A stretch of 64,000 bases of DNA from Alitta virens (taxonomy: Eukaryota; Annelida; Polychaeta; Phyllodocida; Nereididae), in assembly GCA_932294295.1 (NCBI GenBank), contig OW028573.1, forward strand, positions 19,736,155 to 19,800,154, written 5' to 3'. Positions 11,130 through 22,320 of this stretch are shown here, piece by piece (positions within the stretch are counted from its first letter, which is position 1; the number at the start of each line of letters is the position of its first letter). Position numbers and translations under genes: made by a program. The notes under the pieces are model-generated. The model was not told the DNA's origin and did not search any database. It saw only the letters and a list, made by a program, of their open reading frames with translations.

Positions 11130-11690
11130 TCAGGAAGTATAATGACCTAAGTTCAAATTTTCCAAAATATTTCCAGTGAAATCTAAAACTGCATCAGTTG
11201 TGCTCCGGCCTTCCCTAAAGCCATATTGACCTTCATATAAAACATTGTATTTTTTCAGAAACTTAACTATTCTAAAATTGACAATTTTCTCTAGTATTTT
11301 TGATACAACCGGGAGTAAACAGATTGGACGGTAGTTTATTATTTCAAATTTACTTTTGCCTTTATAAAGAGGTTTAATGATTGCTAGTTTCATATTATTT
11401 GGAAATTCGCCTGTTTGCAAAGACTTATTGAAAATAATGAGTAATGCTTCCATAATGGAGGGATATATCTTTTTCAGAATAATGTTTGAAATGTTATCAT
11501 ACCCACAACTGTTTTTTGCCTTTAGATTTTTTACAATCTTCTCAATTTCTTGTGGCGTAGTTGGATATAAAAAACAGTTTTGTTCGAGCCTGTTTGTCAT
11601 ATTTTGCATAGGATCTTTAATATTTCCATTTTCTTCTATCTTTTTTGCTAATGATACTCCTTGAATCCCATGTAGAAAATATGGCCTCAA
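11130..11690 (-). pseudogene. LINE A reverse transcriptase, N-terminal part (186 codons)
   Basis: The RT start of LINE A. Visible are PTTPQEIEKIVKNLKAKNSC-GYD (finger region), PNNMKLAIIKPLYKGK, NYRPICLLPVVSKILEKI and QYGFREGRSTTDAVLDF. The reading stops at NLGHYTS, exactly before motif A, and LINE B begins. The next expected residues (the F-x-D motif, then 'KKLEFYGIRG') resume at 8955. Upstream of 11690 I see no further LINE sequence, so this copy is 5' truncated before the RT. Confidence 0.8.
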
Positions 11691-12401
11691 CTAAATTCCC
11701 AGAGTTAATGCCATTACACTCTTGTATATGACAACAGATTTCTACCACAAGCATTCTATCAAGTCATCTCTATTAATTAAGGATTAATTAGCCCTCTATT
11801 TTAGAAGTCAAGTTATGGTAGTTTCATAATACATGCCATATATATATATCACCATGCCTATTCACGTCTACCCGCTACCCCGCTACTCTCCACCCGCATT
11901 TGAGATTGGTTTGCCGCTGGCTCGCTTGGTCCGCATTTTACACCGACCCAACTTCTGGGAAGGCAAATGATCGTGATAAAGTTTGATAAATGAGGATATA
12001 TTTGTTGCCTGAATCGCTCTACAAGCAATGGCGGAAAGAGATCTCTGAAAACGACGAAAAGAAGAATATTTCTACCTTATCTTAACTATGGTCATTTGTC
12101 ATGGAAATCCCAAGAAAATAAGTTAATTAAACTACAAAAAAAGGCAGTTATTATAGTGGATTTTCACGGAAAGTTCTCTGTATTTCCACCAGGTGGCTAA
12201 AACAGAATATTGCAATTCAATTGGCTGAAAAAGTTCCCGCCCTTGGCTGTGATTGGCTGAAGCAAGGATGGGCACGGAAGACAATGGACGGATGATGGGC
12301 AGACGACGGGTGGACGACGGACGTCCGCTGAACCTTTTTCGAGCGTTCTATGAGTGGACGCGAGTGGATGGCTAGTGGCTACGTATGGCTACCATATGTT
12401 T

Positions 12402-12489
12402 GGACATACGTAGGACATACGTAGGACATACGTAGAACATACATAGAACATACTTAGAACATACGTAGAACATACGTAGAACATACGTA
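12402..12489 (+). repeat. 11-bp tandem array, eight copies
   Basis: Eight consecutive copies of GGACATACGTA / GAACATACGTA, with two single-base variants. The unit contains the palindrome TACGTA. More scattered ACGTA words lie on both sides (12380-12720), so the array may have grown out of an already biased sequence. Confidence 0.9.
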
Positions 12490-14202
12490 GTGCATCGCTA
12501 GCGAGTTATGTAATGTAACTTATGTAAACAATTCACTTGTAGATAAAAAAATTTCCCCTCTCCACGTATGCTCGCGAGTGGTCAAGCGCGACCAGGCAGC
12601 GTCCTACGAATTAGTGCGAGTACACGTAAAACGCTTGGCGAGTGAATCACGTATGGCCAAGAATGAGCAAAAGTAAAAACATTTTTTCATCCGTGGTCAT
12701 ACGTAGGTCTTATACGTACATACAAATGACACATGTCTAAACAATTTGTTTCATCCTCTACAGGCCCAAAATAGAAATGAAAAAAATAAAATGCAAGAAA
12801 AGGAAAATAACTACGTTGACTACAATGAAACATAAGTTATTTTGTAAAATAATTAGAATTTCTTGTAATTTGTAAGTAAATTAATTATAAGAGTTTATAA
12901 TACACAGAGACAGCAAGCCACGTAATTGAGTGCTTGCTCTTAAAGGATTACAACGCGAATTCGTGGGCTATTTGAAATTGCAATAAATGTGTTTGTTTTA
13001 AAATTCAGACTGCAAAAGAAATTAGGTATAAATGTTTTCTTATCACCAATGGCAGACTCAAGATCTGAGCTTTAGATTAAGTGCAATGTAATGAGCCTCT
13101 TAGGAGCAAAGTCTCAAATTAGGAGATGGAATTTAAATCACTGTTAATTGCACACCAGTCTGAAGGAGCAAGGCTTAATTCGTTTTCTCTGTCCTTGCAT
13201 TTCAATTGCCATTCCATATGAGAAACAAGAGCATGCGTGAAAATAAAGACGTTATACTGGGCATCTCGACCATTAGAAAAAAGACCTATGTGAGGTAATG
13301 GTGCTTCCAGAATAAAAACTAACAGTAAGCGGTGCCTGCTTCCCATGGCTGCATGCTGTGGCCAAATGATTAGCTTCTCTTGGGCTTATTTGGCCGAGCA
13401 GCCTTCCATTTTTAGACAGGTAACGCAGTGGGACTCCATTGTGTGCGCGTTGCATTGAATTAATGGAATGGCACTGAGGGAGGTGGAAGATATATCTAAT
13501 AAGACGCAAGTCTAAAGCCAAAACCCAGTGGGAGCGCTGATCTGGCCACGGCATGCAATGATTACATATAATTATATATATTACATCATTCCTTTTCCAT
13601 TTGATTGTGTCCCCATGTTACGTCAGTTCTTTGTCTCTGGATCTCGTGCTTACAACATTCAATCAAATTGGGGACGTTTGAGAAACAATGGGACCAAATA
13701 TCCAGATTATTAGACAAGTCACCTAAAACAAAAAGCACAAAAAAAAAAACAAAAAAAAAAAGCACAAAGCATCCAAGCTAATCGGATGAAATCTTTACTG
13801 CAGGCAGATGTTCCTTCGATATTCACAGGACATGAGACAGTTTCAGCTTGCTGTCAGGCAACATGATGAAAACCACAATAGCTGGGGTGAACGAAAAAAA
13901 CAGAAGGTTTACACAATCAAAAAATGATAGTTTACCAAGGTCTGCATTACTTAGCCTTCAACCTAAACAGAGTTATGGCAGCAGTGAATTTTAATTTGAT
14001 ATCATGTTATCTGTCCTCTATGCATGACAATGCATGTACGTGCTTCAATTTTTTTAACGCAAATACGGAATAAATTGAGCAAAAATTCCACCTCTGACCA
14101 CCTGACTTGACAAATTATTCTTTGGCTGAATTAGGTGAATGCTGGCCACCAATAGCAACATGGCCACCAGTAGCAACAAAACAGTTTATAACGTCAGCAA
14201 AA

Positions 14203-14218
14203 AGGGGGGGGGGGGGGT
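14203..14218 (+). repeat. Poly-G tract
   Basis: A run of about 16 G; simple repeat. Confidence 0.9.
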
Positions 14219-15285
14219 CTTTGAGCTGTCGTAAGTAAAGTAAATATGCAAAAATAGAGCGTTTTCTGAGAAACGAAGCTGAACAAATATGACGTTCGAA
14301 TCACTTGCACATTGCAAAGGCTGCATATTTTCCTGTAAAAACAACAAGCAGGGATTCACAGAAGCCGTTCACATAGATCATGATAACATCAGGGTTGTAG
14401 CCAGAGGCCGAAATTTGACGAGGCGAACCATATAATGTCAGAATATCGCATAACTGTCTTGGCATGACAAAAGAGAAGAAAATTGACCTACACCAGACGA
14501 GGCAGTGGCCTCCTCTGCCTCATGCTGGCTACGGCCCTGTAACATATTAATTTCTTTGCTTTACTGATCTATATCATCAGTGGGCAGATCAGCTAACTGC
14601 CTCCTGGTGTAAAAAGCCAGACACTGTCACGCTATGTGACAGCTGTTTCTGGGCCCATGATGACAGATGAGTCATCATCTTGATGTGATTAGTTATGAGT
14701 CATTAAGGTAACATGGGACACATAGGAACATGACTCATCATGCCCACTTTTCAGTTACCAAAAAATCAAAAGTCTTCACTCTTTAACTTATTGGCTGTAA
14801 ACAAGAATGACTGGCCTGCCATAAAGCTGCTGCTTTTCAGTGTCACTGGACATATTGACTAAAAACTTCTTTGCAAAAGCAAGTTGCCTCAAGTAGTCCA
14901 TATTGACAAAGACCAACTTGTCAGCTCTGGGACTTATTTCAGACACAGTCTTGATAACTGTCATGACCAACAACAACACTGACTGGTCAACACATCAGTT
15001 CGGAGAAGCTAACAGGTAATCACTGTGTGCTGTCAAAGCCCAGCGACCTGAATATGTACATATTTTGCTCGTTTACTCATCTAAACTAAATTTCTCTTAT
15101 AGCCTGTAGGCTGGCTTAAAGTATTTAAAGGTCTAAATGAAATTACAGAATAATTAGATATTCATGTGCTGAGTTTACACAATTCTCGTTATGACAAGCA
15201 GGTAAATCAGAAAAATCTAAACTAAAAAAATATCCATCTCTATGTATTTTTAAGAGAAGATTTCTCAAGTCAATACTCAGTATAT

Positions 15286-15317
15286 CCATGGAGACAAGAG
15301 TACTCTTGTCTCCATGG
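15286..15317. repeat. 32-bp perfect palindrome
   Basis: CCATGGAGACAAGAGT followed at once by its exact reverse complement, with no loop. Origin unknown. It could be a remnant of a foldback element or a template-switch event. Confidence 0.95.
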
Positions 15318-15589
15318 TATATCCATCGGCTACTAGGTCACTTTTTGAGGTGACAGCTCACAGTGTAATAGTTATTGCCCTCATCAGTAAAAGGGACATT
15401 GCGCTGCATGTTCGAGGTATTTGAGTGAACTGTACGCTAACTGCACGCTCATTTCACCCTCATTTCACGCTAACTGCGTGCTGCTTTCGCGCTAACTAAT
15501 CAATAAATTAAGGTTTATTTATTGGTCACGTCCAATATGCAGAGCTTTGGGGGTGGGGGCGGTCACCTGGGAGCTCGGCTAGAGTGAAG

Positions 15590-15706
15590 TTCACTAGAAG
15601 TTCAAGTGAACTTCACTCGAAGTTCCACTGGCTCATGACACCATTGATGAACACAAAATTCACTTGGAATTTGAGTGAATTCGAGTGAAACTCACTCGTA
15701 ATTCGA
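15590..15706. repeat. Dense inverted GAGTGAA/TTCACTC words
   Basis: Many overlapping copies of TTCACT, TTCACTCG, CGAGTGAA and AGTGAACTTCACT in both orientations form imperfect hairpins. This is the 5' flank of LINE C. A similar TTCACT / TTCGAGT block follows its 3' end at about 17895-17935. Confidence 0.7.
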
Positions 15707-17055
15707 GTGACTCCATCCTTAATGCCAGGCTATATTTTAAAAATGATGCCATGTCCTTAGATGATCCTTTTCAATTCGGTTTTACTCCCTCTCGAGGAAC
15801 AACTGACTGTGTATTTGTGTTAGACACAATCATCAGACACAAACAATTTAAAAAAATGCCTGTATATCTATGTTTGGTAGACATCACAAAAGCCTTTGAC
15901 AATATAAACAGAAATGCGCTATATTACAAACTCCACAAACAAAAAATGAGCCAGAAAATGCTGAAAATCATCATGAGTATGTTTGACAAAACCCAAGCTA
16001 AAGTCCACCAGCTGGGAGAAATTAGTCCTCCCATTGAAAGTATATTTGGGGTACTGCAAGGTGGTATTTTAAGCCCAAAGCTATTTAATGAATTTATGTC
16101 TGACCTACCAAACCATCTAAGTATAAACAATGGGATAGAAATAGACGGCACACATTTCACTCACCTCCTCTATGCAGATGACATAGTTCTCCTATCTAAC
16201 TCAGCTGCAGGCCTACAAAACAGTATCGATTCACTGCACAAATTCTGTGCTAAATGGCATCTTATAGTGAATATATTAAAAACTAAAGTGATGAAAATTG
16301 GTACGAAAAGCTCTATTAATTTCATATATAACACTCAGAGTATAGAAAATATAGACACATATAAATACCTAGGCCACATCATCACAAATAACCATAAACG
16401 CATACATCACAAGGTGACAAGTCACTTAATAACCCAAGCCCAAAAGGCTCTCTTTGCTCTACGAAGTAAACTTAAACCAGCATTGGGTCATATACCCCCT
16501 TTGCTTGCCATAAAAATGTTTGACAGTTATATACTTCCCATTCTAGAATATAATAGTGTACTATGGTCACAAAATTCCCCTATTTCTGAAATAGAGAATG
16601 TGCAATTAGGTTACCTGAAGAATGTATTAAATGTACGAAAACAAACCCCTTCCTTAGCTGTGTATGCAGAAACAGGACGATTTACACTTCACATCAGACA
16701 AAAACTTGCTACAGTAAACTACTGGGCAAGACTTCAGACAATGCCTAATAGTGAAATATTAAATAAGTGCTTGAAAATACAAGAAAAACTACACACAAAT
16801 GGTCAGAGAAACTGGTACACTAAAGTAAAGCATATTATCTCTGAAGCAAACATAATTAATTGGCAAGCTCTAGAACCCAGCGTACTGACAAATAAGATAA
16901 AACTAGTACTTTATGACAATGAAAAGGATAGAATTCTTCATGAAATAAATGACACAAACGCCCAACCTAAACTTAGGACCTATAAAACATTTAAAACCAG
17001 CTACTGCATTGAGCCATACCTACTATTAAATCTGCCCAAAAAAGACATACAGTAA
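15685..17055 (+). pseudogene. LINE C reverse transcriptase ORF (456 codons)
   Basis: The longest open frame in the window. Motif A is VDITKAFD (residues 65-72), motif B GVLQGGILSPKLF (122-134) and motif C LLYADDIVLLS (161-171). NIDTYKYLGHII follows, then a thumb and a long C-terminal part. All catalytic aspartates are present. The first nine residues come from the flanking repeat, so the annotated Met is not the native start; LINE sequence begins near SILNARLYF. It ends at a stop after NLPKKDIQ, where a single extra base shifts the frame. It has no endonuclease, so it cannot move by itself. Confidence 0.85.
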
Positions 17056-17059
17056 TATA

Positions 17060-17365
17060 GCAAGATTCAGAGTTAGCTCCCACAATCTTAAAATTGAAAC
17101 AGGTAGACATGAATCCCCAAAAATCCCTTTGCATGAGAGAATATGTGAATATTGTGACAGTGGTGAAATAGAAGATGAATCTCACTGCTTACTGACATGT
17201 AATAAAAATGAAATACCAAGGCTAGAATTACTTAATATAGCAACAGATAGTATACCTAATTTTCATGACCTAGACAAATCTCAACAATTCCAAGCCCTAT
17301 TGTCATGTAAGAATCCAGAAGTGCTAAAGGCATTAGGCAACTTTCTAAATAGAGTTTTTTCATAA
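17060..17365 (+). pseudogene. LINE C C-terminal zinc-binding domain
   Basis: It continues the LINE C protein after the frameshift: IARFRVSSHNLKIETGRH, then CEYC-x9-H-x4-C (ICEYCDSGEIEDESHCLLTC). 'R-x-C-x2-C ... E-D-E-x-H-x-L-x-x-C' is the standard ending of many LINE RT proteins and probably binds RNA. It ends at FLNRVFS and a stop. Confidence 0.8.
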
Positions 17366-17440
17366 TGTTAATTCAGTATTGGTGCCCCCCTTCCACTAGA
17401 CAGGGAACCTTTCAATTCAAACACCCCATTATGACAATCT

Positions 17441-17586
17441 CAGAGGTCAGCGCAATGTTGCTCTGAAGATCCCACTCATTGACCCAGCCCATGGACACCC
17501 CCTTTCGCCATTTCAGAGGTCAGCGCAATGCTGCTCTGAAGACCCCACCCACTGACCCAACCCATGGACACCTTCTTTTGCCATTT
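17441..17586 (+). repeat. Two 73-bp direct repeats in LINE C 3' UTR
   Basis: The unit starts CAGAGGTCAGCGCAATG. The copies, 17441-17513 and 17514-17586, differ at about eight positions. They lie between the LINE C stop codon and its tail, so they are probably a 3'-UTR tandem of the family. Confidence 0.9.
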
Positions 17587-18180
17587 TAAACTGACTTTTT
17601 ATTCAAATATGTTTTGAAATCATTACAGTATTACCCACTTGAAGTATTGACCTGTACAGTATTAACTCTCATTTTTATATTCATGTATGTATATGTAAAC
17701 AAAACTGGAACCGACTTGCGTTTATCAAGTAAATATTTAGAAATACTAGTAGATTATAGATTGTATATATAGTAGATGTAGACACTAGACTTGTTTTTTT
17801 TATGTTGTATATTTGTTTGTTTTGTAATGTTGTATGACACATGTATCAATTCCTGATATCAGGCTTGTCAATAAAACGATATATATATATATAGTAAAAT
17901 TCACTAGAAATTTGGACGAAATTCGAGTAAAATGTCCTTTTTACAGCTTCATACGTTTCAGTGTACATGCAATTGCATTTACACGAAAGCAAGGACAACG
18001 AAAAACGCAACAAAAAGATATCTTAAGGGCTTGAGCCATTTACCAAAGAGTAGTGATATTACAAGAATGCACATTCTGAAGCAGCATGAAAGACTTATCC
18101 AACTTCCAAGTGAGTGTGGTTTTCTAATATGCAATACATGTATTCACTTAATTGAATGATTGCTTGTTATGATTGATTGG

Positions 18181-18500
18181 TTAAGATAGAAAGAAAGAAA
18201 GAAAAAAAGAACAGAGAGAGAAGGAAAGAAAGAATAATAAAAGAGAGAAGGTGACTGATTGATTGATTGAGAGAAAGAAAGAAAAAAGAAGAAAAAGAGA
18301 AAAAAAGAAGGCGATTGATTGATTGATTAATATATATAAAAGGAAGAAAGAAGGTGATTGATTGATTGATTGAAAGAAAGAAAGAAAAATCTGGAGAAAT
18401 GAAGGTAGATAGATAGAAATTAATATGCATATTTTATCAAGCTGCAATCTAAAAACAGGTTAAGAAAATACTTAAAAAAAAAAAAAAAAAAAAAAAATAT
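18181..18500. repeat. Purine-rich microsatellites and poly-A
   Basis: Interleaved (GAAA)n and (GATT)n from 18186 to 18415, then a run of about 24 A at 18474-18497 followed by (AT)n. The minus-strand ORFs here are translations of simple repeat and are not genes. Confidence 0.9.
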
Positions 18501-18639
18501 ATATATAGATATCTGGCAATGTGTGAAAAGCAGAGAAATGGTAGTGTTTAATTTTCCAGTGTCAAATGAAGTGAATGCAAAAACATGATAATTTTTAAAG
18601 CTTTGCACTTTAATAACCTATTATGCCGTTCGTTGGCTG

Positions 18640-18980
18640 TAATGAATTTGGCCGTTATTACCAACCCCATTTACATTTTTCAACTGCCATTAACTAGAAA
18701 TCTAGCAAGTATTTTGGTTAATTTTCAGATTTCGGGTGTAATTTAGGAATTCCTTGTGCCACGACAGGGTGAAAATATCGGTTGTTAGGCATTATTTAAC
18801 AATAAATCCACCTTTGTTCTGACCAGCGCTATTTATTAATGATTTTACCTGTGGTAAATGTGGTTAGTTGAGTACAAAATGGCCGTCAATGGATGACCTT
18901 GATTGTTTAATGATCCAAATCCATTTGTCATAATCCATGTCGTAAAAATATGGTCCCTTGACCATTTGCGACAGAGCCCT
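18640..18980. other. Non-coding, upstream of gag-like region
   Basis: No ORF or repeat recognised. It lies directly before a TATA box and may hold promoter sequence. Confidence 0.35.
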
Positions 18981-19035
18981 GGTCATGTGACACTCAAGTC
19001 TATATATACCAGCCTTCTACTCTATTAATTGCCGC
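18981..19035 (+). promoter_or_regulatory. Putative TATA promoter with E-box
   Basis: TATATATA at 19001-19008, preceded by TCATGTGA (an E-box-like word at 18983-18990). A start about 30 bp downstream would place the transcript at 19030-19040, just ahead of the broken gag-like reading frame. Confidence 0.4.
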
Positions 19036-19147
19036 CAATTTCATTTTTTGATAAGAGCACTTGAAGAGCACTACACATTATTAACAGCTTGCATGTTGGA
19101 TGTAACACCTCCTGGACCTAAGCCGGCAATCTGCAGCTTGGGAGTTT

Positions 19148-20535
19148 ATGGAAGGAAGACCTTATGAATATCTGGTGAGTGGCTTATATCATACTGAGGA
19201 CCATAAGAGAGCTTATAAAGGTGTTATATATGAACTTTAAAACTCCATCATGCCCGGATCCTGGTATGAAGGTAGGGGGAGGGGCAAACGCTGCACATCG
19301 TGCTTTATACTTGAAGATGAGCATGTAGAGAGCAAATGCCCTAATACGTCCCTCAAAATTGGCTAAGTTCAATAGCCCTATGAACAACCTCACCAAGGTA
19401 GTAACTGAACATTCTGATGATGGTGATGAATGGTTAGATGATACTATTGCTGCTAACGGGCATGGTTCCAACTCACACGGTAGAGGTCGCCCAAGGGGCG
19501 GAAAAAGGGGGACAAGAAGTAAAACAAGTTCTTCAAAATACACCCTGAAATTGAAGACTAGGAGTCGTGGAGTAGACCCCCATGGTGCCACGTCTAGATA
19601 CGCCACGAGAAGCGGGGGCCCCATCAGTTATAATGAAGAATATGACCCAGCGATGGGCCTAAGTTATGACACAAATAACAAAATGCTCTAAGGTCCTCGG
19701 TATAATGCCACTAATCGCGCTCCAAATGATAATGATGAAATTTCTGTGGGTAATGCATCCACAGGACCCACAAAAGGCGGTTCGGATCAGGCTGGGTTTA
19801 GCTTGGGGCAAGCCCGCCAGGCCGAGAATTACCTAGGCCCATCTTATACAGCCCACTACGACACGGCCATGCAACAGGACGTGTCTGGGCACCTTACTGC
19901 AACTCGTGGTAACCCGGAAGCGAACCTGACCAACCCACAACCGCGGACTGATCATTGGGTGAGTGGCCCCCCCCCCCCCCCCATGGTGCACTTTAGTACG
20001 AATGCTGGCATCATGTCGGGGGTGTGTCACCTGGCACAAAGGGGGAGCACGCTAGCTTCCCTGGATGGGGCGACCGTGATGTCTGCTGCTTGTTCTTTAC
20101 CAGCTGTCGCGACTGGATGGAGGGCCCCTAAACATACGCCACTGCATCGGGTGGTGCACCGCAACCAGCGTGACAACAACCGCAAGGCCACATTTGACCG
20201 ATATTCCTGGCAGCCAATGCCCCCGAAGGAAGACCCGGTCAGCCTGAGTACCCTGACAGACGACTGGGACATGGATTTCATGGACCCCACTTGCCGGGCG
20301 CACGGATACACCCTGGCCCAGAATTGGTCCGGTCAACAACCCCGACATCCATTCCTGGATGCACCATGACCGCCTCCTTCCCTTCCGTGGTCCAGTATAC
20401 CTGCCAACCCAGTTACCCCGCCCCCGGCAGGCCCCCTGCATTTTGCACATGCAGGCCACCCAATATGTTTCTGCCAAAACGTCTTGTGCATTAGATAGTG
20501 AGTTAGTCCTACTGGAGGACTTTCTTAATATTTGA
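19148..20535 (+). pseudogene. Broken gag-like ORF with zinc-knuckle-like motif
   Basis: A GC-rich island that reads as one protein in at least three pieces. Frame 1 (from ATG 19148) has a stop near 19233, then SWYEGRGRGKRCTSC and a CX2C-x6-H-x4-C motif (CTSCFILEDEHVESKC). Frame 2 (about 19359-20369) has a basic GRGRPRGGKRGTRSK segment, one in-frame TAA at 19689-19691, then a Pro/Gly-rich stretch with PPPPP coded by a poly-C run. A further shift near 20325 leads to HSWMHHDRLLPFRGPVYLP, ending at 20535. An acidic start, a basic middle and a Cys/His motif suggest a retroelement gag or ORF1. I do not recognise the family. A decayed or spliced host gene is possible: GTGAGT at 19176 is a good donor. 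Confidence 0.45.
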
Positions 20536-21555
20536 CCTTGATGAACTGAAACCAACTATTGATGTTTTTGGCAATGTACAGATAAAATCTACCAGAGTCA
20601 AACGTGCGATCAATAGCATTTACTGATGGCTAGATGCTGCTACATCTTAATTTATTTAATCATAACATTTTGTAAAAAATATAGAATCAGTTATATACCA
20701 AACTATATAATAACTGATTTAGTAAAATACGGAGTTGTAATTTAACAATCTTTTCTATTGCCAATCAATGATGAGATGAGAAATGGGTGATATATATTGA
20801 TACTTGAAATTTGTAGACAGGAAACCAGTAAACAGAGTAGTAGTAATTTTTTATTCCCCTTGCCAAATTAAATATGTGTAACTGCTATATCTAACAGATA
20901 AATAAATCCAGAAACATTTATTTCTGTCTCATGAAACATTCCACTGATCTTAGCACTTTCTGTTATTAATAATATAAATATTTTCCTATAAATCTCTACT
21001 AGGAGGTTTCAAAGTCACCGTAAACGGAGTTATACATTTTTTTCAAAAAGTGAGGACTCATATTTCTGCTCATAAAAAAATTGCAAACCATACATGAACA
21101 GTGTTTTCAATAATATCTGCATAGCATATTTTATTTTTATTGAAGAAAAAAAAAGATTTGAGAGCCCTATATGGATTTTGTAGATCACAATGAGAATTTC
21201 AGTATACAAAGGTAGGGGTGCAGACATTCGAATTTTATGGACTTCAAGGCATATAATCTGAAATTGAAAATTCTCTTCTTGAGAGATATCAACATTGTTT
21301 TCTTATCATAAAATATAATTTATACTACATGTGAGTGAAAACAGACTGAAAATCGAATAATTATTTACGAAGATATGACATTTTGAAATCAGTGGACAGA
21401 ATTTTCCAGTTTGGGGCCCTTTTAATTTATTTCACCCATATATGATTATAACATGTGGAAGACATGTAGGCCTTAATTAATTCTTAAATTACAACATGTG
21501 TGAATTTGTGCAGAGATGGTCTAATACTTTGTTGCGTCATCGCACTGTTTCAAGT

Positions 21556-21558
<3 letters not shown>

Positions 21559-21581
<23 letters not shown>
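21559..21581. repeat. (AT)n microsatellite
   Basis: About 11 AT units. Confidence 0.95.
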
Positions 21582-21588
<7 letters not shown>

Positions 21589-22184
21589 TAGCATCAGTAT
21601 TCGCCGGTAAGCCCAAAAACCATATATTCTTTGAATAAGTCAGCGAGCAAGCCCAAAGGCTAGCTCGTCGCCCAGAGATATCAAGCCCAATATGCAATCT
21701 CGGCAGATATTGGATATTGGCAGCAACAAGGCATTATCGATTATAATAATTGTTTGTATACAAGAGTTATTTGCTAATGCTTTAAGGCTTAAGCCTTAAA
21801 CCTAATGTAACGTAGGGCATGTGTCATAGTCATGCACCTAGCAAGGCTGTTAGTTCAGTAAGAAGTCCCTAGACAGCAACTGAGCAAGGCTGTTAGTAGA
21901 CATTTGAAGGTGAGTAATTTAGATAATTTAAAGCTATCCAAATTTCGGAGCTAACTCTTTCATACTTTATTGCAATTAACATTTTAGGTAATATTCTTTG
22001 TCTCCATATCAGTATTTATTTCTGTCTCACTTTTCTTGTTTTCATTTCTGTCTGTCAATACGTCTTTTTTGTATTTCTGTCTGTCTTTCCAACTTTAGAT
22101 ATTCCTGTCTTTCCATCTTTAAACATTCCTGTCTGTTTGTACTGTCTATTTCTGTTTATTTTATACTGTCCTTTGTCTTAGCCA

Positions 22185-22320
22185 ACCTTACAATTACACC
22201 TTTCGCAGGCCTGTTCAAGCTTGAGCCTTTCTTAACTCCCTGGGGAGTATACAAACAATATGCAGATATTACACTGCTTCTTGGGTCAAGCACTCTACAA
22301 CTGCTATCACTGCTAAGGAA
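22185..22320 (-). mobile_element. SINE fragment, same family as 39490-39740
   Basis: It shares ACAATTACACC, then GGCCTGTTCA, GAGCCTTTCT and AACTCC in the same order as 39495-39550, with moderate divergence. By comparison with the fuller copy the SINE runs on the minus strand, and this piece lacks the tRNA-like head. Confidence 0.6.

Larger units (their letters stand above)
11700..15585. other. Non-coding, with several simple repeats
   Basis: No gene is supported. The region holds an ACGTA-rich block with an 11-bp tandem array (12402-12489), A-rich runs (13739-13760), a poly-G tract (14203-14218) and a 32-bp perfect palindrome (15286-15317). The ORFs at 13119-13554 (-), 13528-13713 (+) and 14788-14979 (-) have no recognisable motifs. 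Confidence 0.45.
15707..17892 (+). mobile_element. LINE C: RT, C-terminal zinc motif and 3' UTR
   Basis: A 5'-truncated non-LTR retrotransposon. It has the RT ORF (to 17055), a one-base frameshift near 17056, the C-terminal domain (17060-17365), then a 3' UTR with a duplicated 73-bp unit. It ends in AATAAAACG followed by (AT)n at about 17870-17892. Similar 37-bp sequences lie on each side (about 15657 and 17893), possibly a worn target duplication. It is unrelated to LINEs A and B. Confidence 0.85.

Noticed and set aside
13119..13554. Minus-strand ORFs of 75 and 93 codons
   Set aside because: No motif, no neighbouring exon signals, and the two overlap in different frames.
18167..18447. Minus-strand ORFs of 87-88 codons
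   Set aside because: They are translations of GAAA/GATT microsatellites.
19184..20555. Minus-strand ORFs (146, 94 and 152 codons)
   Set aside because: They oppose the gag-like + reading, which has the zinc motif and basic region. High GC leaves both strands open.
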